Part shown: positions 19,116-28,546 of the stretch, in pieces
Numbering within the stretch: the first letter of the stretch is position 1
Layout of the letters: the number at the start of each line of letters is the position of its first letter
Source: Thiocapsa rosea
GTDB lineage: Bacteria; Pseudomonadota; Gammaproteobacteria; Chromatiales; Chromatiaceae
Assembly (NCBI RefSeq): GCF_003634315.1
Contig: NZ_RBXL01000001.1
Span: forward strand, 5,746,501-5,810,500
Direction: 5' to 3'
DNA length: 64,000 nt
Notes under the pieces: generated by a model
What the model saw: the letters and a program-made list of their open reading frames with translations, nothing else
What the model was told of the DNA's origin: nothing
The model's database searches: none
Translations under genes and position numbers: made by a program

Positions 19116-19642
19116 GGTCAGAGTCCTCTCGGTGTAGGGCCGTGTTTCACTCTTGCGTTGTCTCAAACCGCCACCCCTTCGCTCCACCCGCATTACCGGG
19201 TATCAACGCTACTCCAGGTGGCTCCGACTTCCGCGCATCGCTGCCCGCGTCCTCGCTTTTGACACTTGTTCGCGGGTGCCCGCCTCCGGCGGACCGATAC
19301 ACGGATCTCCCTGGTTACCGCGTACTCTCGATGTCAGGCTCGATGTGGTCTCGGACCCCGGGGAGTTCCCGTGCCACTCGCCACAGCGCGTCACGGTCTG
19401 TTGCCTGCCGGGGGGACAAACCCGTCGGCACTCACCCATGTTCTTTTCGGGGCTCAATACCTTCAAGGTCGGCTCCACCCGTTACCCTTACACCTCGCCT
19501 GCTTTCGTGCCTACGCATCGACGCGCCTGTTACCAGCCGCGCCGCAAGGCTCGATACCGGGCTCGTGGCTAGCGATTACCCGGACGGGGGTCCCACCCGC
19601 TAGAATACGCAGCCTTGCCAGGCCGCACTGTCCCCGGAACTG

Positions 19643-19874
19643 GATTGGATGGTGACGCCGAGGATCGGCAAGCCGGTGGAGATCAATGCGCTCTGGTATC
19701 ACGTGCTGCGGGTGATGGCCGACTTCGCCGAGCGACTAGGTCGCGATCCGCAGCGCTATCGCTGCGCTGCGGATCGGACGCGCCCCGGTTTTGCCCGATT
19801 CGTGCGCACGGATGGCATGGGTTTCCAAGATGTTATCGACGGCGCGGACGGCGAGGGCGCGCGCATGTTCTTCA
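19643..19874 (+). pseudogene. Debranching-enzyme relic, copy 2
   Basis: This 230-bp fragment matches residues about 454-530 of the intact debranching enzyme ([49 protein letters not shown]). It starts abruptly beside the group II intron and ends at the palindromic element. It shows that the debranching enzyme-GH63 pair was once present twice. Here the debranching gene was lost and GH63 kept, the reverse of copy 1. Confidence 0.88.
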
Positions 19875-19960
19875 CTAAACCGCGTCCCCGCCAAGGGTTG
19901 TGGATGCAGCAAACGTCGAACTCACTCGAAAATGAGCATCTCGCTCTGAACGCGGTTTAA
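19875..19960. repeat. TTAAACCGCG element, type B copy 1
   Basis: An 86-bp unit from CTAAACCGCG to CGCGGTTTAA with the internal signature AACGTCGAACTCACTCGAAAA. The sequence differs from type A. Related copies are at 45231-45300 (right end lost) and 56024-56110. The final TTAA overlaps AAGGAG, the ribosome binding site of the GH63 gene. Confidence 0.8.
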
Positions 19961-19970
19961 GGAGACTCAA

Positions 19971-22688
19971 GTGAGCGAAGGCCCGATCAACGCCGAGCGC
20001 GAACGCCTGGAAGAGGCGCACCTCGGCACCGTCGACTGGCGTCTCTGGGGCCCCTATCTCGCCGAGCGCGCTTGGGGAACGGTGCGCGAGGATTACAGCG
20101 CCGACGGCAACGCCTGGGACCACTTCACGCATGAGCAATCGCGCTCGCGCGTCTATCGGTGGAGCGAGGACGGGCTCGGCGGCATCTGCGATCGCGAGCA
20201 GCGACTCTGCTTCGCGCTCGCACTCTGGAACGAACGCGACCCCTTTCTGAAAGAGCGCGCCTTCGGGCTCACCGGACCGCAGGGCAATCGCGGCGAGGAC
20301 GTGAAGGAGTGCTGGTTCTACCGGGATGCGCTGCCCACGGCGAGCTATCTGCGCTATCTCTACAAATATCCGCAAGCGCCCTTCCCCTATCGCGAGCTGA
20401 TCGAGGAGAACGCCCGGCGCACGCGCGAGGATCCGCCCTACCTGCTCACCGACACCGGCTGCTTCGACGAGCAACGCTATTGGGACGTCGATGTGTTCTA
20501 CGCCAAGGCCGGCCCGCGCGAGATCCATATCCGCATCTATCTGAAGAACCGCGGCCCGGATACCGCCGAGATCCATCTCTTACCGACCCTCTGGTTCCGC
20601 AACACCTGGTCATGGGACGAGGGTGCGCAGACTCCAATGCTGCGGGCGGCAACCGCCCCGAACGGCGCCGCCTGGGCGATCGAGGCGGAGCACCCGACGC
20701 TCGGCACCTATCACCTCTACGGCACCCATCCCGCCGAGCTCCTCTTCACCGAGAACCTCTCCAACGCCGAGCTTCTCTGGGGTAGTCCCAACCCTTCACC
20801 CTACGTCAAGGATGCCTTTCACCGTCGCGTGGTTCAGGGCGACACGGCAGCGGTCAATCCGGCGCTCACCGGTACCAAGTGCGCGGCCTGGGGCCGTTGG
20901 ACGGTCGGCCCGCAGCAGCACGCCATGGTCGATCTCGTGCTCAGCGCCGAGCCGCTCGCCGATCCCTTCGCGCGCAGCGAGCGCACGCTCTCCATCCGCC
21001 AATCCGAGACCACCGTCTTCTACGACGATCTCCTGCCCGAGGCGAGCGCGACGGACCACCGCATCCTCCGCCAAGCCCTCGCCGGCATGGTCTGGACCCA
21101 GCAGTTTTATCACTACGACGTCGAACGCTGGCTCAGCGGCGATCAGCTCCCGCCGCCCCAATCACGCCGGCAGGGACGCAATCGGCATTGGCGCCATCTC
21201 AAGGCGCACGACATCATCTCGATGCCGGACGCCTGGGAATATCCCTGGTTCGCCGCCTGGGACCTGGCCTATCACTGCCCTGCCCTGGCCCTGTTGGATG
21301 TCGACTTCGCCAAGGATCAGATCGAGCTGATGCTCTCGGATCGCTATCTGCACCCGAACGGTCAGATCCCGGCGTACGAGTGGGGTTTCGACGACGCCAA
21401 TCCGCCGGTTCACGCGCAAGGCGCACTCAAGGTGTTCCGCGCCGAGCGGGTGCAGCGCGGCACGGGCGACCTGGATTTTCTCGAGCGCGTCTTCCACAAG
21501 CTTCTGCTCAACCTCGCCTGGTGGATCAACCGCAAGGATGCCGACGGACACAACCTCTTCGAAGGCGGATTCCTCGGACTCGACAACATCTCGGTCTATG
21601 ACCGCTCGCGCCCGCTCCCGCCCGGTTACAGCCTCAAACAGGCCGATGCGACCGGCTGGATGGCCATGTTCAGTCTCGACATGACGCTGATCGCACTCGA
21701 GCTCTGCGCCAAGGACCGCAACTACGAGGCGATGGCGATCCATTGCTACAAGCAGTTCCTCGCGATCGGCGAGGCGATCGCCGGCAACGCGGAGACCGGA
21801 ATGCCCTCGCTCTGGGACGAGGAAAAGGGCTTCTTCATGGACCTTTTGGTCACGCCGGACGGGGTCGGTCACCGCATCGAGGTCTATTCCTGGGTCGGCC
21901 TCATCCCACTCTTCGCCGCCGAGATCGTCGACCGGCGGCTCCTCGCCAATGCCCCGCGCTTCGCCGACCTGCTGGGAGAACACCAGGGTGGACTCTTCCG
22001 CGGCAGCGCCGTCTGTCTCTGTCCGGACTGGGAGAACGACCGCGGCGAGCACCTGCTCGCCTTGGTCGATCACACCATGCTGCCGCGGATCCTGGAACGT
22101 CTGCTCGACGAGGAACAGTTCCTCTCGCGCTTCGGGATCCGCAGCGTCAGCCGCATCCACGCAACCCAGACCCATCTCGGCCGTATCCCCGGCATCGGCG
22201 ATGCGCTGATGGAATACGTCCCCGGCGAGTCCAACTCGCCCCTGTTCGGCGGCAATTCCAACTGGCGCGGCCCCGTGTGGCTGCCGACCAACTACTCGCT
22301 CGTGCATGCGCTGGAGAAGTACCACCGCTTTCTCGGACCCGGTTTTCAGGTCCCGGTCGCCTGCAAAGACGGCCAACGGCTCAATCTCGCCGAGATCGCC
22401 ACCTTGATCGCCGAGCGCCTCGTCGATCTCTACCGACCCCCGAACGGTTCGCCGCCCCCGGCACTCGTGCGCGAGGGTCATCTGCATGAGGACGTCCACT
22501 GGCGCGACCTGCTGAGCTTCCACGAGTATTTCCACGGCGAGACCGGCGAGGGCCTCGGCGCCTCGCACCAAACCGGGTGGACCGGATTGCTCGCCAACCT
22601 GGTGATGCGCCGCTATAGGAAGGACATCACCCCTTGGAGCGGGCTGGACCGCGGGACCGAGGCCGCGCCGATCGACGAGCTTGCGTGA
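19971..22688 (+). CDS. GH63-family glucosidase
   Basis: 905 residues beginning at a GTG behind AAGGAG. The protein matches the large bacterial glucosidases of glycoside hydrolase family 63 (relatives of processing alpha-glucosidase I). The N-terminal region begins [18 protein letters not shown]; a beta-rich part follows; the (alpha/alpha)6 catalytic domain starts near residue 380. Likely catalytic acid D431 lies in WEYPWFAAWDLAYHC, and a conserved C-terminal acid/Trp region reads GNSNWRGPVWLPTNYSL. There is no signal peptide, so it acts in the cytoplasm, probably on alpha-glucosides or glucosylated compatible solutes; the substrate cannot be read from sequence. It partners by context with the debranching enzyme. 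Copy 1 at 7784 is dead, so this is the only working version here. Confidence 0.85.
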   Translation: MSEGPINAERERLEEAHLGTVDWRLWGPYLAERAWGTVREDYSADGNAWDHFTHEQSRSRVYRWSEDGLGGICDREQRLCFALALWNERDPFLKERAFGLTGPQGNRGEDVKECWFYRDALPTASYLRYLYKYPQAPFPYRELIEENARRTREDPPYLLTDTGCFDEQRYWDVDVFYAKAGPREIHIRIYLKNRGPDTAEIHLLPTLWFRNTWSWDEGAQTPMLRAATAPNGAAWAIEAEHPTLGTYHLYGTHPAELLFTENLSNAELLWGSPNPSPYVKDAFHRRVVQGDTAAVNPALTGTKCAAWGRWTVGPQQHAMVDLVLSAEPLADPFARSERTLSIRQSETTVFYDDLLPEASATDHRILRQALAGMVWTQQFYHYDVERWLSGDQLPPPQSRRQGRNRHWRHLKAHDIISMPDAWEYPWFAAWDLAYHCPALALLDVDFAKDQIELMLSDRYLHPNGQIPAYEWGFDDANPPVHAQGALKVFRAERVQRGTGDLDFLERVFHKLLLNLAWWINRKDADGHNLFEGGFLGLDNISVYDRSRPLPPGYSLKQADATGWMAMFSLDMTLIALELCAKDRNYEAMAIHCYKQFLAIGEAIAGNAETGMPSLWDEEKGFFMDLLVTPDGVGHRIEVYSWVGLIPLFAAEIVDRRLLANAPRFADLLGEHQGGLFRGSAVCLCPDWENDRGEHLLALVDHTMLPRILERLLDEEQFLSRFGIRSVSRIHATQTHLGRIPGIGDALMEYVPGESNSPLFGGNSNWRGPVWLPTNYSLVHALEKYHRFLGPGFQVPVACKDGQRLNLAEIATLIAERLVDLYRPPNGSPPPALVREGHLHEDVHWRDLLSFHEYFHGETGEGLGASHQTGWTGLLANLVMRRYRKDITPWSGLDRGTEAAPIDELA

Positions 22689-23020
22689 CGGCCAAGGCGA
22701 TTCCCTGACCATTCGATCCCCGTAGGGTGTGCTGACGATAGGAAGCACAACGTCTTCCGACGCTCGCTTGTGCTTCGTGCGGCTCGACATCACGATTTCC
22801 GGAATTCGCCTCAGGCCGCCGTCGTACTCCGAACAGCCCCGTCGCCGGGCATCGGTAGGCCGGCACAGCCGAAACGCCGACACCTGCCTGTTTCATGGCG
22901 ATACAGAAACACAACAGCCCGAAAGCAAGACGACGACCCGCCGAAACCCGCCCGATACCTCCGCCGCCTAGTCTTCTCGGTAAGCAAGTCGATCACGCCA
23001 GATCACCGAGGAGGCCCAAG
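22689..23020. other. Intergenic region
   Basis: 332 bp without a credible gene. The segment from about 22721 (GTAGGGTGTGCTGACGATAG) resembles dispersed bacterial repeat sequences with that opening, but I see no second copy in the window. GAGGAGG at 23008-23014 is the ribosome binding site of the next small gene. Confidence 0.35.
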
Positions 23021-23221
23021 ATGACCGTTCAACAGCTGCAAACCAAAGCCGGTCGCGAATGGTGGGGCTCGCAAGAGCTGCAACGGACCTACCCCACACC
23101 CGAGTTCTACTGGTGGGAGAAGTACCAGCGGATCTACTGCCCGGAATGTCGGGCCGATGCACGACTCCTCCACGACGCGCGCCCGATCCCCTTCGGCGGT
23201 TCGAGCCGATCCATCCACTGA
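23021..23221 (+). CDS. Small protein with CPEC motif, 66 aa
   Basis: An ATG at 23021 follows a strong GAGGAGG site. The 66-residue product is rich in aromatic residues (REWWGSQ, PEFYWWEKYQRIY) and contains one CPEC pair (YCPECRADARLL). A lone CxxC could bind a metal with a partner chain or act in redox. I do not recognise the family. It precedes a truncated transporter on the same strand. The strong ribosome binding site is the main reason to call it real. Confidence 0.5.
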   Translation: MTVQQLQTKAGREWWGSQELQRTYPTPEFYWWEKYQRIYCPECRADARLLHDARPIPFGGSSRSIH

Positions 23222-23320
23222 CGACACGCACCGCTGCCTCGGCGGTGACGACCTCGGTCGGCACCGCTGCGCCGCGCGTGTCCGCGTCATCGACCCCGCT
23301 CTGCCCCCGGAGACAGACTC

Positions 23321-23869
23321 ATGCACCCGACCTCGCCAACCCCGAAGACCATCGGCCTGACCGCCTTGGCGATGATCGCCTTCGCCGCGAACTCCCTGCT
23401 CTGCCGCATGGCCCTGGGCGAGGGCATGATCGACGCGGCGAGCTTCACCCTGATTGGGCTCGGCTCGGGCGCACTCGTCCTCCTGCCCTTGGCGGCCTTG
23501 GCGAGACGTGCGGCGACGCCCGCTCGGCCCGACTGGGTCGCGGCCGCCGCCATGTCCGTCTATATGATCTGCTTCTCCTTCGCCTATCTCGCGCTCGGCG
23601 CCGGGCCGGGCGCACTGATCCTGGCGGGCTCGATCCAGATGACGATGCTGATCGCCGGACTGCGCGCGGGGGAGCGGCTTCGGCCGGCGGGCTGGGTCGG
23701 ACTGGGGCTGGTCTTCCGGCAGCAGGACGCCACGCGGCTGCCGAGGCCGACGCCGGCCCGAGACGATCGCGCCCGCTTACCGCGTCCGCATCGGAGCATC
23801 GGTCGCCCTCTGCATGCACCCCCTCGCCCGGCGTCCACGCAGGCCCTGCGACCGGAGCCGGTTGGTTGA
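23321..23869 (+). pseudogene. EamA/DMT-type permease, truncated
   Basis: Residues 1-130 look like the first half of a drug/metabolite transporter: hydrophobic helices IGLTALAMIAFAANSLLCRMA, FTLIGLGSGALVLLPLAALA, and GWVGLGLV at the end. After about 23711 the frame becomes Arg/Pro-rich and non-membrane, so the second five-helix repeat is absent or out of frame. The first half has a normal ATG and a GGAGA site. Probably a deletion product without transport function. Confidence 0.7.
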
Positions 23870-23981
23870 CTGCTATACTCTTTTCACGCAAGCGGACTTG
23901 GAGTCCTTCACGCGCGCCGGGGCGTCCTGGCCGAAGGCGGACGACTGACCGCTGATCGCAGACAAGACGCGGGGCAACCCG

Positions 23982-24728
23982 ATGAACGACACATCGCTTG
24001 AATCCCCGGTCGTGCTGGTGGTCGACGACGACCCGGACGTGCGCGACCTCATCGAGGACTATCTGTCGGGACAGGGCTACCGCGTCCTGTGTGCCCCGGA
24101 CGCGGGCACTGCACGCGGCCTGCTCGAAACCCAATCACCCGAGGTCGTCCTGTTGGACGTGGGACTGCCCGGCGAGGACGGGCTCACCCTCGCCCGTTTT
24201 ATCCGGGAACGGCTGGACATCGGCATCATCATGGTCTCGGGCGCCGGAGAGACCCTGGACCGGATCGTAGGTCTCGAGGTCGGCGCCGACGACTATCTCG
24301 CCAAGCCCTTCGACCTGCGTGAGCTGAAGGCCAGACTGAAAGGGATCTGTCGCCGGTATCGGCGAACCGCACCCCGGTCCGCCGATGCGACGCTCCCCGC
24401 CGAGACCGAGACGCGACGCATCCTCTTGGGACGCTGCTGGCTCGATCTCGATACCCGACAGCTCTTCGATCCGGACGGTGCCGAGCTGCCGCTGACCTCG
24501 ATGGAGTTCGAGCTGCTCAAGCTGTTCGTCGAGCGCCCGAACCGACCGCTGACACGGGATCAGATCCTCTCCATCACCCAGAATCGCGACTGGTCCCCCT
24601 ACGATCGCAGCATCGACATCCGCATCGCCCGCCTGCGGCGCAAGATCGAGCCCGACCCCGAGCATCCGGCGCTCATCCGCACGGTTCGGGGGCACGGGTA
24701 TATGTTTGTCCCCGCAAGACCCGGCTGA
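23982..24728 (+). CDS. OmpR-family response regulator
   Basis: 248 residues. The receiver domain (8-125) has VDDDPDV, phosphoacceptor D59 in VLLDVGLPGEDG, and Lys in LAKPFDL. The C-terminal winged helix (150-245) contains LTSMEFELLKLFVERPNRPLTR-type sequence (residues about 170-192) and ends IRTVRGHGYMF, typical of OmpR/PhoB proteins. Downstream on the same strand, after a region with 11-bp-phased repeats, is a hybrid sensor kinase that is a candidate partner. Cytoplasmic, DNA-binding on phosphorylation. Confidence 0.88.
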   Translation: MNDTSLESPVVLVVDDDPDVRDLIEDYLSGQGYRVLCAPDAGTARGLLETQSPEVVLLDVGLPGEDGLTLARFIRERLDIGIIMVSGAGETLDRIVGLEVGADDYLAKPFDLRELKARLKGICRRYRRTAPRSADATLPAETETRRILLGRCWLDLDTRQLFDPDGAELPLTSMEFELLKLFVERPNRPLTRDQILSITQNRDWSPYDRSIDIRIARLRRKIEPDPEHPALIRTVRGHGYMFVPARPG

Positions 24729-24792
24729 GCCGGGGGTCGACAACGACCCGGTTTCGGCCAAGGGACGGTTCAAGTTTGTTTCGGTTTTGTAT

Positions 24793-24832
24793 CCTTTGTT
24801 ATCCCTTTGTCACCCCTTTGTCACCCCTTTGT
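24793..24832 (+). promoter_or_regulatory. Four CCTTTGT direct repeats, 11-bp period (candidate OmpR-type operator)
   Basis: CCTTTGT occurs at 24793, 24804, 24815 and 24826, each exactly 11 bp apart, that is 7-bp half-sites separated by 4 bp. This is the geometry of direct-repeat sites for OmpR/PhoB-family regulators, and it lies 65 bp behind such a regulator gene. Further TTTGT-like words occur just upstream (24775-24790). A possible extended -10 (TGCTAGACT, 24861-24869) lies downstream, though the spacing is longer than in a classical Pho promoter. Function is inferred. Confidence 0.5.
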
Positions 24833-24874
24833 GAAGCTGCCGCTTAGGCCGTTTGCCCGGTGCTAGACTCAGCG

Positions 24875-24960
24875 TTAAACCGCGTCCAGAGCGAAATGCG
24901 TCATTTTCACGCTGTGTTCAGCGTCGGGGGCTTCCTCGATCTTGGCGAGACGCGGTTTAA
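24875..24960. repeat. TTAAACCGCG element, type C
   Basis: An 86-bp unit from TTAAACCGCGTC to GACGCGGTTTAA: 12-bp perfect inverted ends around a distinct core (AGAGCGAAATGCGTCATTTT). A partial relative starts at 41690. It forms a pair with the type A copy starting 20 bp further on. Confidence 0.8.
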
Positions 24961-24980
24961 AATTTAATCTTTTTATGACT

Positions 24981-25068
24981 TTAAACCGCGCCGGCTCCGA
25001 CAGTCGTCGGAGCTGGCGCGGCCAAGCCATTCTAACGCATGACGCATACCGCACCGGGCGCGGTTTAA
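24981..25068. repeat. TTAAACCGCG element, type A copy 2
   Basis: 88 bp, same length as copy 1 at 7686-7773 and differing at only a few positions. The internal hairpin has one compensated change (GTCGTCGGAGCTGGCGCGG). It ends GCGGTTTAA 37 bp before the hybrid kinase start and so lies in its leader. Confidence 0.85.
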
Positions 25069-25105
25069 GAGATCCGATGCCATCCGGAGACGGAGTCGCT
25101 CAACC

Positions 25106-27637
25106 ATGCGGGCACACGACATCGATCAGAGCGCCGGCCACGCGCACGACGAGGGCGGCCGGCAAACCGCAGGCGCCGATTCGCTGCGGCTGTCCGGGCA
25201 AGCACCCGAGCCGCAACCGGCGTCGGAGGTCATGGACCGGCCCACCCGCGAACGGATCGAGCAGGCCCTGCGGCATGTCGCCCTCGGGGTCTGCGCAGCC
25301 AGCGGCGAGACCCTCTTCCAAACGATCGTCGACTCGCTGACCCAGACCCTCGGGGTCGACATGGCCTTCATCAGCGAGCTGCCGGCCGGTTGCGACACCC
25401 ATGTCGGCACCCGCGCCGTCAGCAATCGTGGCCAAGCCATGCCCAATCTGGAATACGGGCTGGCCGGTACACCCTGCCGACGGGTGCTGGACAAGGGCTT
25501 CCAGTTCATCGGAGATGATCTCTCGCGGCACTTCCCGGGCGACACCATGCTGAGCGACCTCGGAGCCGTCGCCTACGCGGGCTATCCCCTCCTGGACTCG
25601 GCCAAGCGTCCCATCGGTCTGGTCGCACTCCTGCATCGCGAGCCCTTGACCGACCCCGGGCTGATCGAGGCGGTCCTGCAGATCTACTCGGTCCGGGCCG
25701 CGGCCGAGCTCGATCGGCAACGCTCCGAGGCGAGCTATCGCGCCATCTTCGAGGCCGCCGAGGACGCCATCTTCGTTCACGACCTGGCAACCGGGGCGAT
25801 CTGCGACGCCAACCCCGCGGCCTGCCGGATCTACGGCTATGCACACGAGGAGATGGTCCGTCTCAATCCCGCGCAACTCTCTTCCGGCATCCCGCCCTAC
25901 GATCAGGCCGGTGCCGCCCGATGGATCGGGTTGGCGAGCGCCGGCGAGCCGCAGCGCTTCGAATGGCACCGTCGCAACCAGGACGGCAGCCTGCATTGGG
26001 ACGAGGTGACCCTCAAACGCACCACCCTCGGCGGCATCGACCGGCTGGTCGCCATCACCCGCGAGATCACCGAGCGCAAGCGCATCGAGGAGACCCTGAG
26101 AGCCACGGTCGAGGCCGCCCTGGACGCCGTCATCGGCATGGACGGCGCAGGCAACATCATCGCCTTCAATCCGGCCGCGGAGCAGACCTTCGGCTATCGC
26201 CGCGAGGAGGCGATCGGCCGACCGCTGGCCAACCTGATCGTCCCCGAGCGCTTCCGCGACGCCCACCGCGCAGGCATGGAGCGCTATCGCCAAGACGGCC
26301 AAGGCCCCATGCTGGGCCGACGCGTGGAGGTCATCGCCTGTCGCGCCGACGGCAGCGAGCTGCCCGTCGAGCTTGCCATCGACCGGGCGCAAGGACCGGA
26401 AGGCGACTTTTTTGTCGGCTATCTGCGCGACATCACCGCGCGCAAGCTCGCCGAGGAGGAGCACGCCCGACTCGAAGCGCAACTGCGCCAGGCCCAGAAG
26501 ATGGAGGCGATCGGCCATCTGGCCGGGGGCATCGCCCACGACTTCAACAACATCCTGACCGGCGCCATGGGCTATGTGACCCTGGCCCAAGAGCTGACGC
26601 GCGACCACGGGGATGTGAAGCTCGACCGGTATCTCGACCGCGCCCAGCGGGCGAGCCAGCGCGCCCGGGACCTTATCCAACAGCTCCTCACCTTCAGCCG
26701 CGGCCGGCGCGGCGACCCGCGTCCGCTCGACCTGGCGCCCTTGGTGCGCGAGACGCTGCGGCTTCTGGGCGCGACCCTCGCCGCCGAGGTCGAGATCGAA
26801 ACACGGCTGCCGCCCGGCCTGCCCCGGGTGAATCTGGACCCGGTCCAGGTCGAGCAGATCCTGGTCAATCTGTGCATTAATGCGCGCGACGCCATGTCGG
26901 GCAACGGTCGTCTGGAGATCGAACTCGCCCGCGAGCATCTCGGCGGCACCGTCTGCTCCTCCTGCCGGCAAAAGGTCCGGGGCGACTATCTGGTCCTGAG
27001 GGTGAAAGACACGGGATGCGGGATCGACCCCGTGCACCTGGATCGGCTGTTCGAGCCCTTCTTCACCACCAAACCGAGCGGTCAGGGCAGCGGCATGGGA
27101 CTCGCCGTGGTGCACGGCGTCGTGCATGAGTACGGCGGACATCTCTGCGTGGAGAGCGCCCTCGGCGAGGGGACCCTCTTCAGGGTTCTCTTTCCGCCCA
27201 TCGCGATCGAGGACACGACGGTGCCGAAGTCGCAATCGACCGAATCGGACCCGACACCCGCGCCGGCACGCCTGCGGGGTCGCGTTCTCCTCGTCGATGA
27301 CGACGACCTGGCCGGCGGGCTGATGCTCGACGTCTTGGAGGATCGGGGCCTCGATGTCGTCTTGGTGATGAACGGCGAGGAGGCCTTCGCCGCCCTGTCC
27401 ACTGCGACGGAACCCTTCGATCTGGTCATCACCGACCAGGCCATGCCGCGGATGACGGGGCTCGAGCTGATCCGACGGATCCGTCCGACCCACCCCGATC
27501 TGCCCATCATCCTCTATACCGGCAACGCCGATGCCCTGGATGCCGGGGAGGTCGAAGATGCCGGTGTCCGTGCCTTGGTTCGCAAGCCAGTGGACGTGGC
27601 TGCGCTGGGGGCGTTGCTGAGGGACCTGCTGACTTGA
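25106..27637 (+). CDS. Hybrid sensor histidine kinase (GAF-PAS-PAS-HisKA-HATPase-REC)
   Basis: 843 residues without membrane segments, so a cytoplasmic sensor. A GAF-like domain lies at about 55-200. The two PAS domains are at about 210-330 ([18 protein letters not shown]) and 335-455 ([20 protein letters not shown]), each ending in an ITERK/ITARK PAC signature. H478 is in [13 protein letters not shown]. The ATPase domain has [38 protein letters not shown]. The C-terminal receiver has D777 in ITDQAMP. A CSSC motif inside the ATPase region ([12 protein letters not shown]) is usual in this subfamily. The ATG at 25106 is uncertain; a later start is possible. Likely partner of the regulator at 23982. 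Confidence 0.88.
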   Translation: MRAHDIDQSAGHAHDEGGRQTAGADSLRLSGQAPEPQPASEVMDRPTRERIEQALRHVALGVCAASGETLFQTIVDSLTQTLGVDMAFISELPAGCDTHVGTRAVSNRGQAMPNLEYGLAGTPCRRVLDKGFQFIGDDLSRHFPGDTMLSDLGAVAYAGYPLLDSAKRPIGLVALLHREPLTDPGLIEAVLQIYSVRAAAELDRQRSEASYRAIFEAAEDAIFVHDLATGAICDANPAACRIYGYAHEEMVRLNPAQLSSGIPPYDQAGAARWIGLASAGEPQRFEWHRRNQDGSLHWDEVTLKRTTLGGIDRLVAITREITERKRIEETLRATVEAALDAVIGMDGAGNIIAFNPAAEQTFGYRREEAIGRPLANLIVPERFRDAHRAGMERYRQDGQGPMLGRRVEVIACRADGSELPVELAIDRAQGPEGDFFVGYLRDITARKLAEEEHARLEAQLRQAQKMEAIGHLAGGIAHDFNNILTGAMGYVTLAQELTRDHGDVKLDRYLDRAQRASQRARDLIQQLLTFSRGRRGDPRPLDLAPLVRETLRLLGATLAAEVEIETRLPPGLPRVNLDPVQVEQILVNLCINARDAMSGNGRLEIELAREHLGGTVCSSCRQKVRGDYLVLRVKDTGCGIDPVHLDRLFEPFFTTKPSGQGSGMGLAVVHGVVHEYGGHLCVESALGEGTLFRVLFPPIAIEDTTVPKSQSTESDPTPAPARLRGRVLLVDDDDLAGGLMLDVLEDRGLDVVLVMNGEEAFAALSTATEPFDLVITDQAMPRMTGLELIRRIRPTHPDLPIILYTGNADALDAGEVEDAGVRALVRKPVDVAALGALLRDLLT

Positions 27638-27844
27638 ATCCGGAAGCGCGGTGGCGAGGTCGGGGCGCCTCCGTCGCGCGTAGCCACCCTCCGGGATCCC
27701 CGCAGACCTTGAGCCCAGCCCCTTTTGTTTCCCCCGGGGTTCGCTATTGCTCACACCAACCTGCGCGGACTGCCCTTGTCTCCCTCCCGCCGACCGGCTA
27801 ACCTCGAGCACATCGCCGGTCAACGAGCCCAGAGCGAAAACCTC

Positions 27845-28429
27845 ATGCACGCCAACGCATTGCCACCCCCGCGTCCGCATCCTGTCACCACGCAGGAGTT
27901 CTTCCGCATGGGCGAGGCCGGCGTGCTCGACCCGGAGGCGAGGATCGAGCTGATCGAAGGAGAAATGATCGACATGCCGCCGATCGCACCGCCTCACGCC
28001 AGTCGCACCACGCGACTGACCCTGCTGCTCATCGAGGCCATCGGACGGCGGGCCGTCGTCTCCACCCAAAACCCGATCCTCCTCGGTGATCTCAGCGCAC
28101 CTCAGCCCGACATCGCGATCCTCGAGCCGCGGGACGACTTCTACAGCTCGGATCATCCGCAGGCCGAAGATGTCCTTCTGGTCATCGAGGTCGCCGACAG
28201 CAGCGTCCGCTACGACCGCAACCGAAAACTGCCGCTGTACGCCCGCCACGGTATCCCCGAGGTCTGGCTCATCGACATCCCTGCGCGCGCCATCTGGGTC
28301 CACCGAGCCCCCGAGAACGGCGTCTACCGAACGTCTTTTCAGCTTGGCCCGCCGTATCGGATCAGCCCCGCGATGCTGGACGGCGTGGAACTGGAGCTTG
28401 GCGCACTGGTGAACGACGGTGGCACGTGA
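27845..28429 (+). CDS. Uma2-family (DUF820) putative restriction endonuclease
   Basis: 194 residues. The PD-(D/E)XK core reads IELIEGEMIDMPP, QPDIAILEPRDDFY and VLLVIEVADSS, followed by YDRNRKLPLYARHGIPEVWLID. This layout is that of the Uma2 family, widespread in Cyanobacteria and some Proteobacteria; the biological role is unsettled. The ATG at 27845 fits the family start (motif TTQEFFRM near residue 16). It is a near twin of the pseudogene at 8918, with which it also shares about 35 bp upstream of the ATG. Confidence 0.8.
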   Translation: MHANALPPPRPHPVTTQEFFRMGEAGVLDPEARIELIEGEMIDMPPIAPPHASRTTRLTLLLIEAIGRRAVVSTQNPILLGDLSAPQPDIAILEPRDDFYSSDHPQAEDVLLVIEVADSSVRYDRNRKLPLYARHGIPEVWLIDIPARAIWVHRAPENGVYRTSFQLGPPYRISPAMLDGVELELGALVNDGGT

Positions 28430-28546
28430 ATGAGAATCCGATGCCCGTCTTGTGCATTTCACCGGCTGAGCTGCAGGTACCTGACCGGCTTTTAATCCAA
28501 CCGGTTAAAGCACAACTCGACCCTGATCCGCTCCTGGAGATCGCCC

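Larger units (their letters stand above)
17660..19628 (-). mobile_element. Group II intron
   Basis: The 5' boundary is proposed at 19628, where the leftward strand reads GTGCGGCC, matching the GUGYG consensus. About 510 nt of structured leader (domains I-III) precede the maturase gene. A domain V-like hairpin follows its stop at 17762-17796. The 3' boundary is uncertain; sequence typical of intron tails (giving a spurious HRRETRRQTENTN reading) continues to about 17660. It inserted on the strand opposite to the debranching-enzyme relic and abuts it. Confidence 0.7.
24729..25105. other. Regulatory and repeat-filled gap between regulator and hybrid kinase
   Basis: 377 bp. It contains, in order: phased CCTTTGT direct repeats (24793-24832), a possible extended -10 TGCTAGACT at 24861-24869, a TTAAACCGCG element (24875-24960), a 20-bp AT-rich spacer, and a second element of type A (24981-25068). 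There is no coding sequence. Confidence 0.6.

Noticed and set aside
24718-24739. Stem-loop overlapping the stop of the response regulator at 23982
   Set aside because: The arms pair only with a bulge and there is no T-run, so I did not call a terminator.
25100-28462. Very long minus-strand open frame (1,120 codons)
   Set aside because: It is antisense to the hybrid kinase and Uma2 gene. GC-rich coding DNA often leaves the opposite strand open, and the product shows no recognisable domain.
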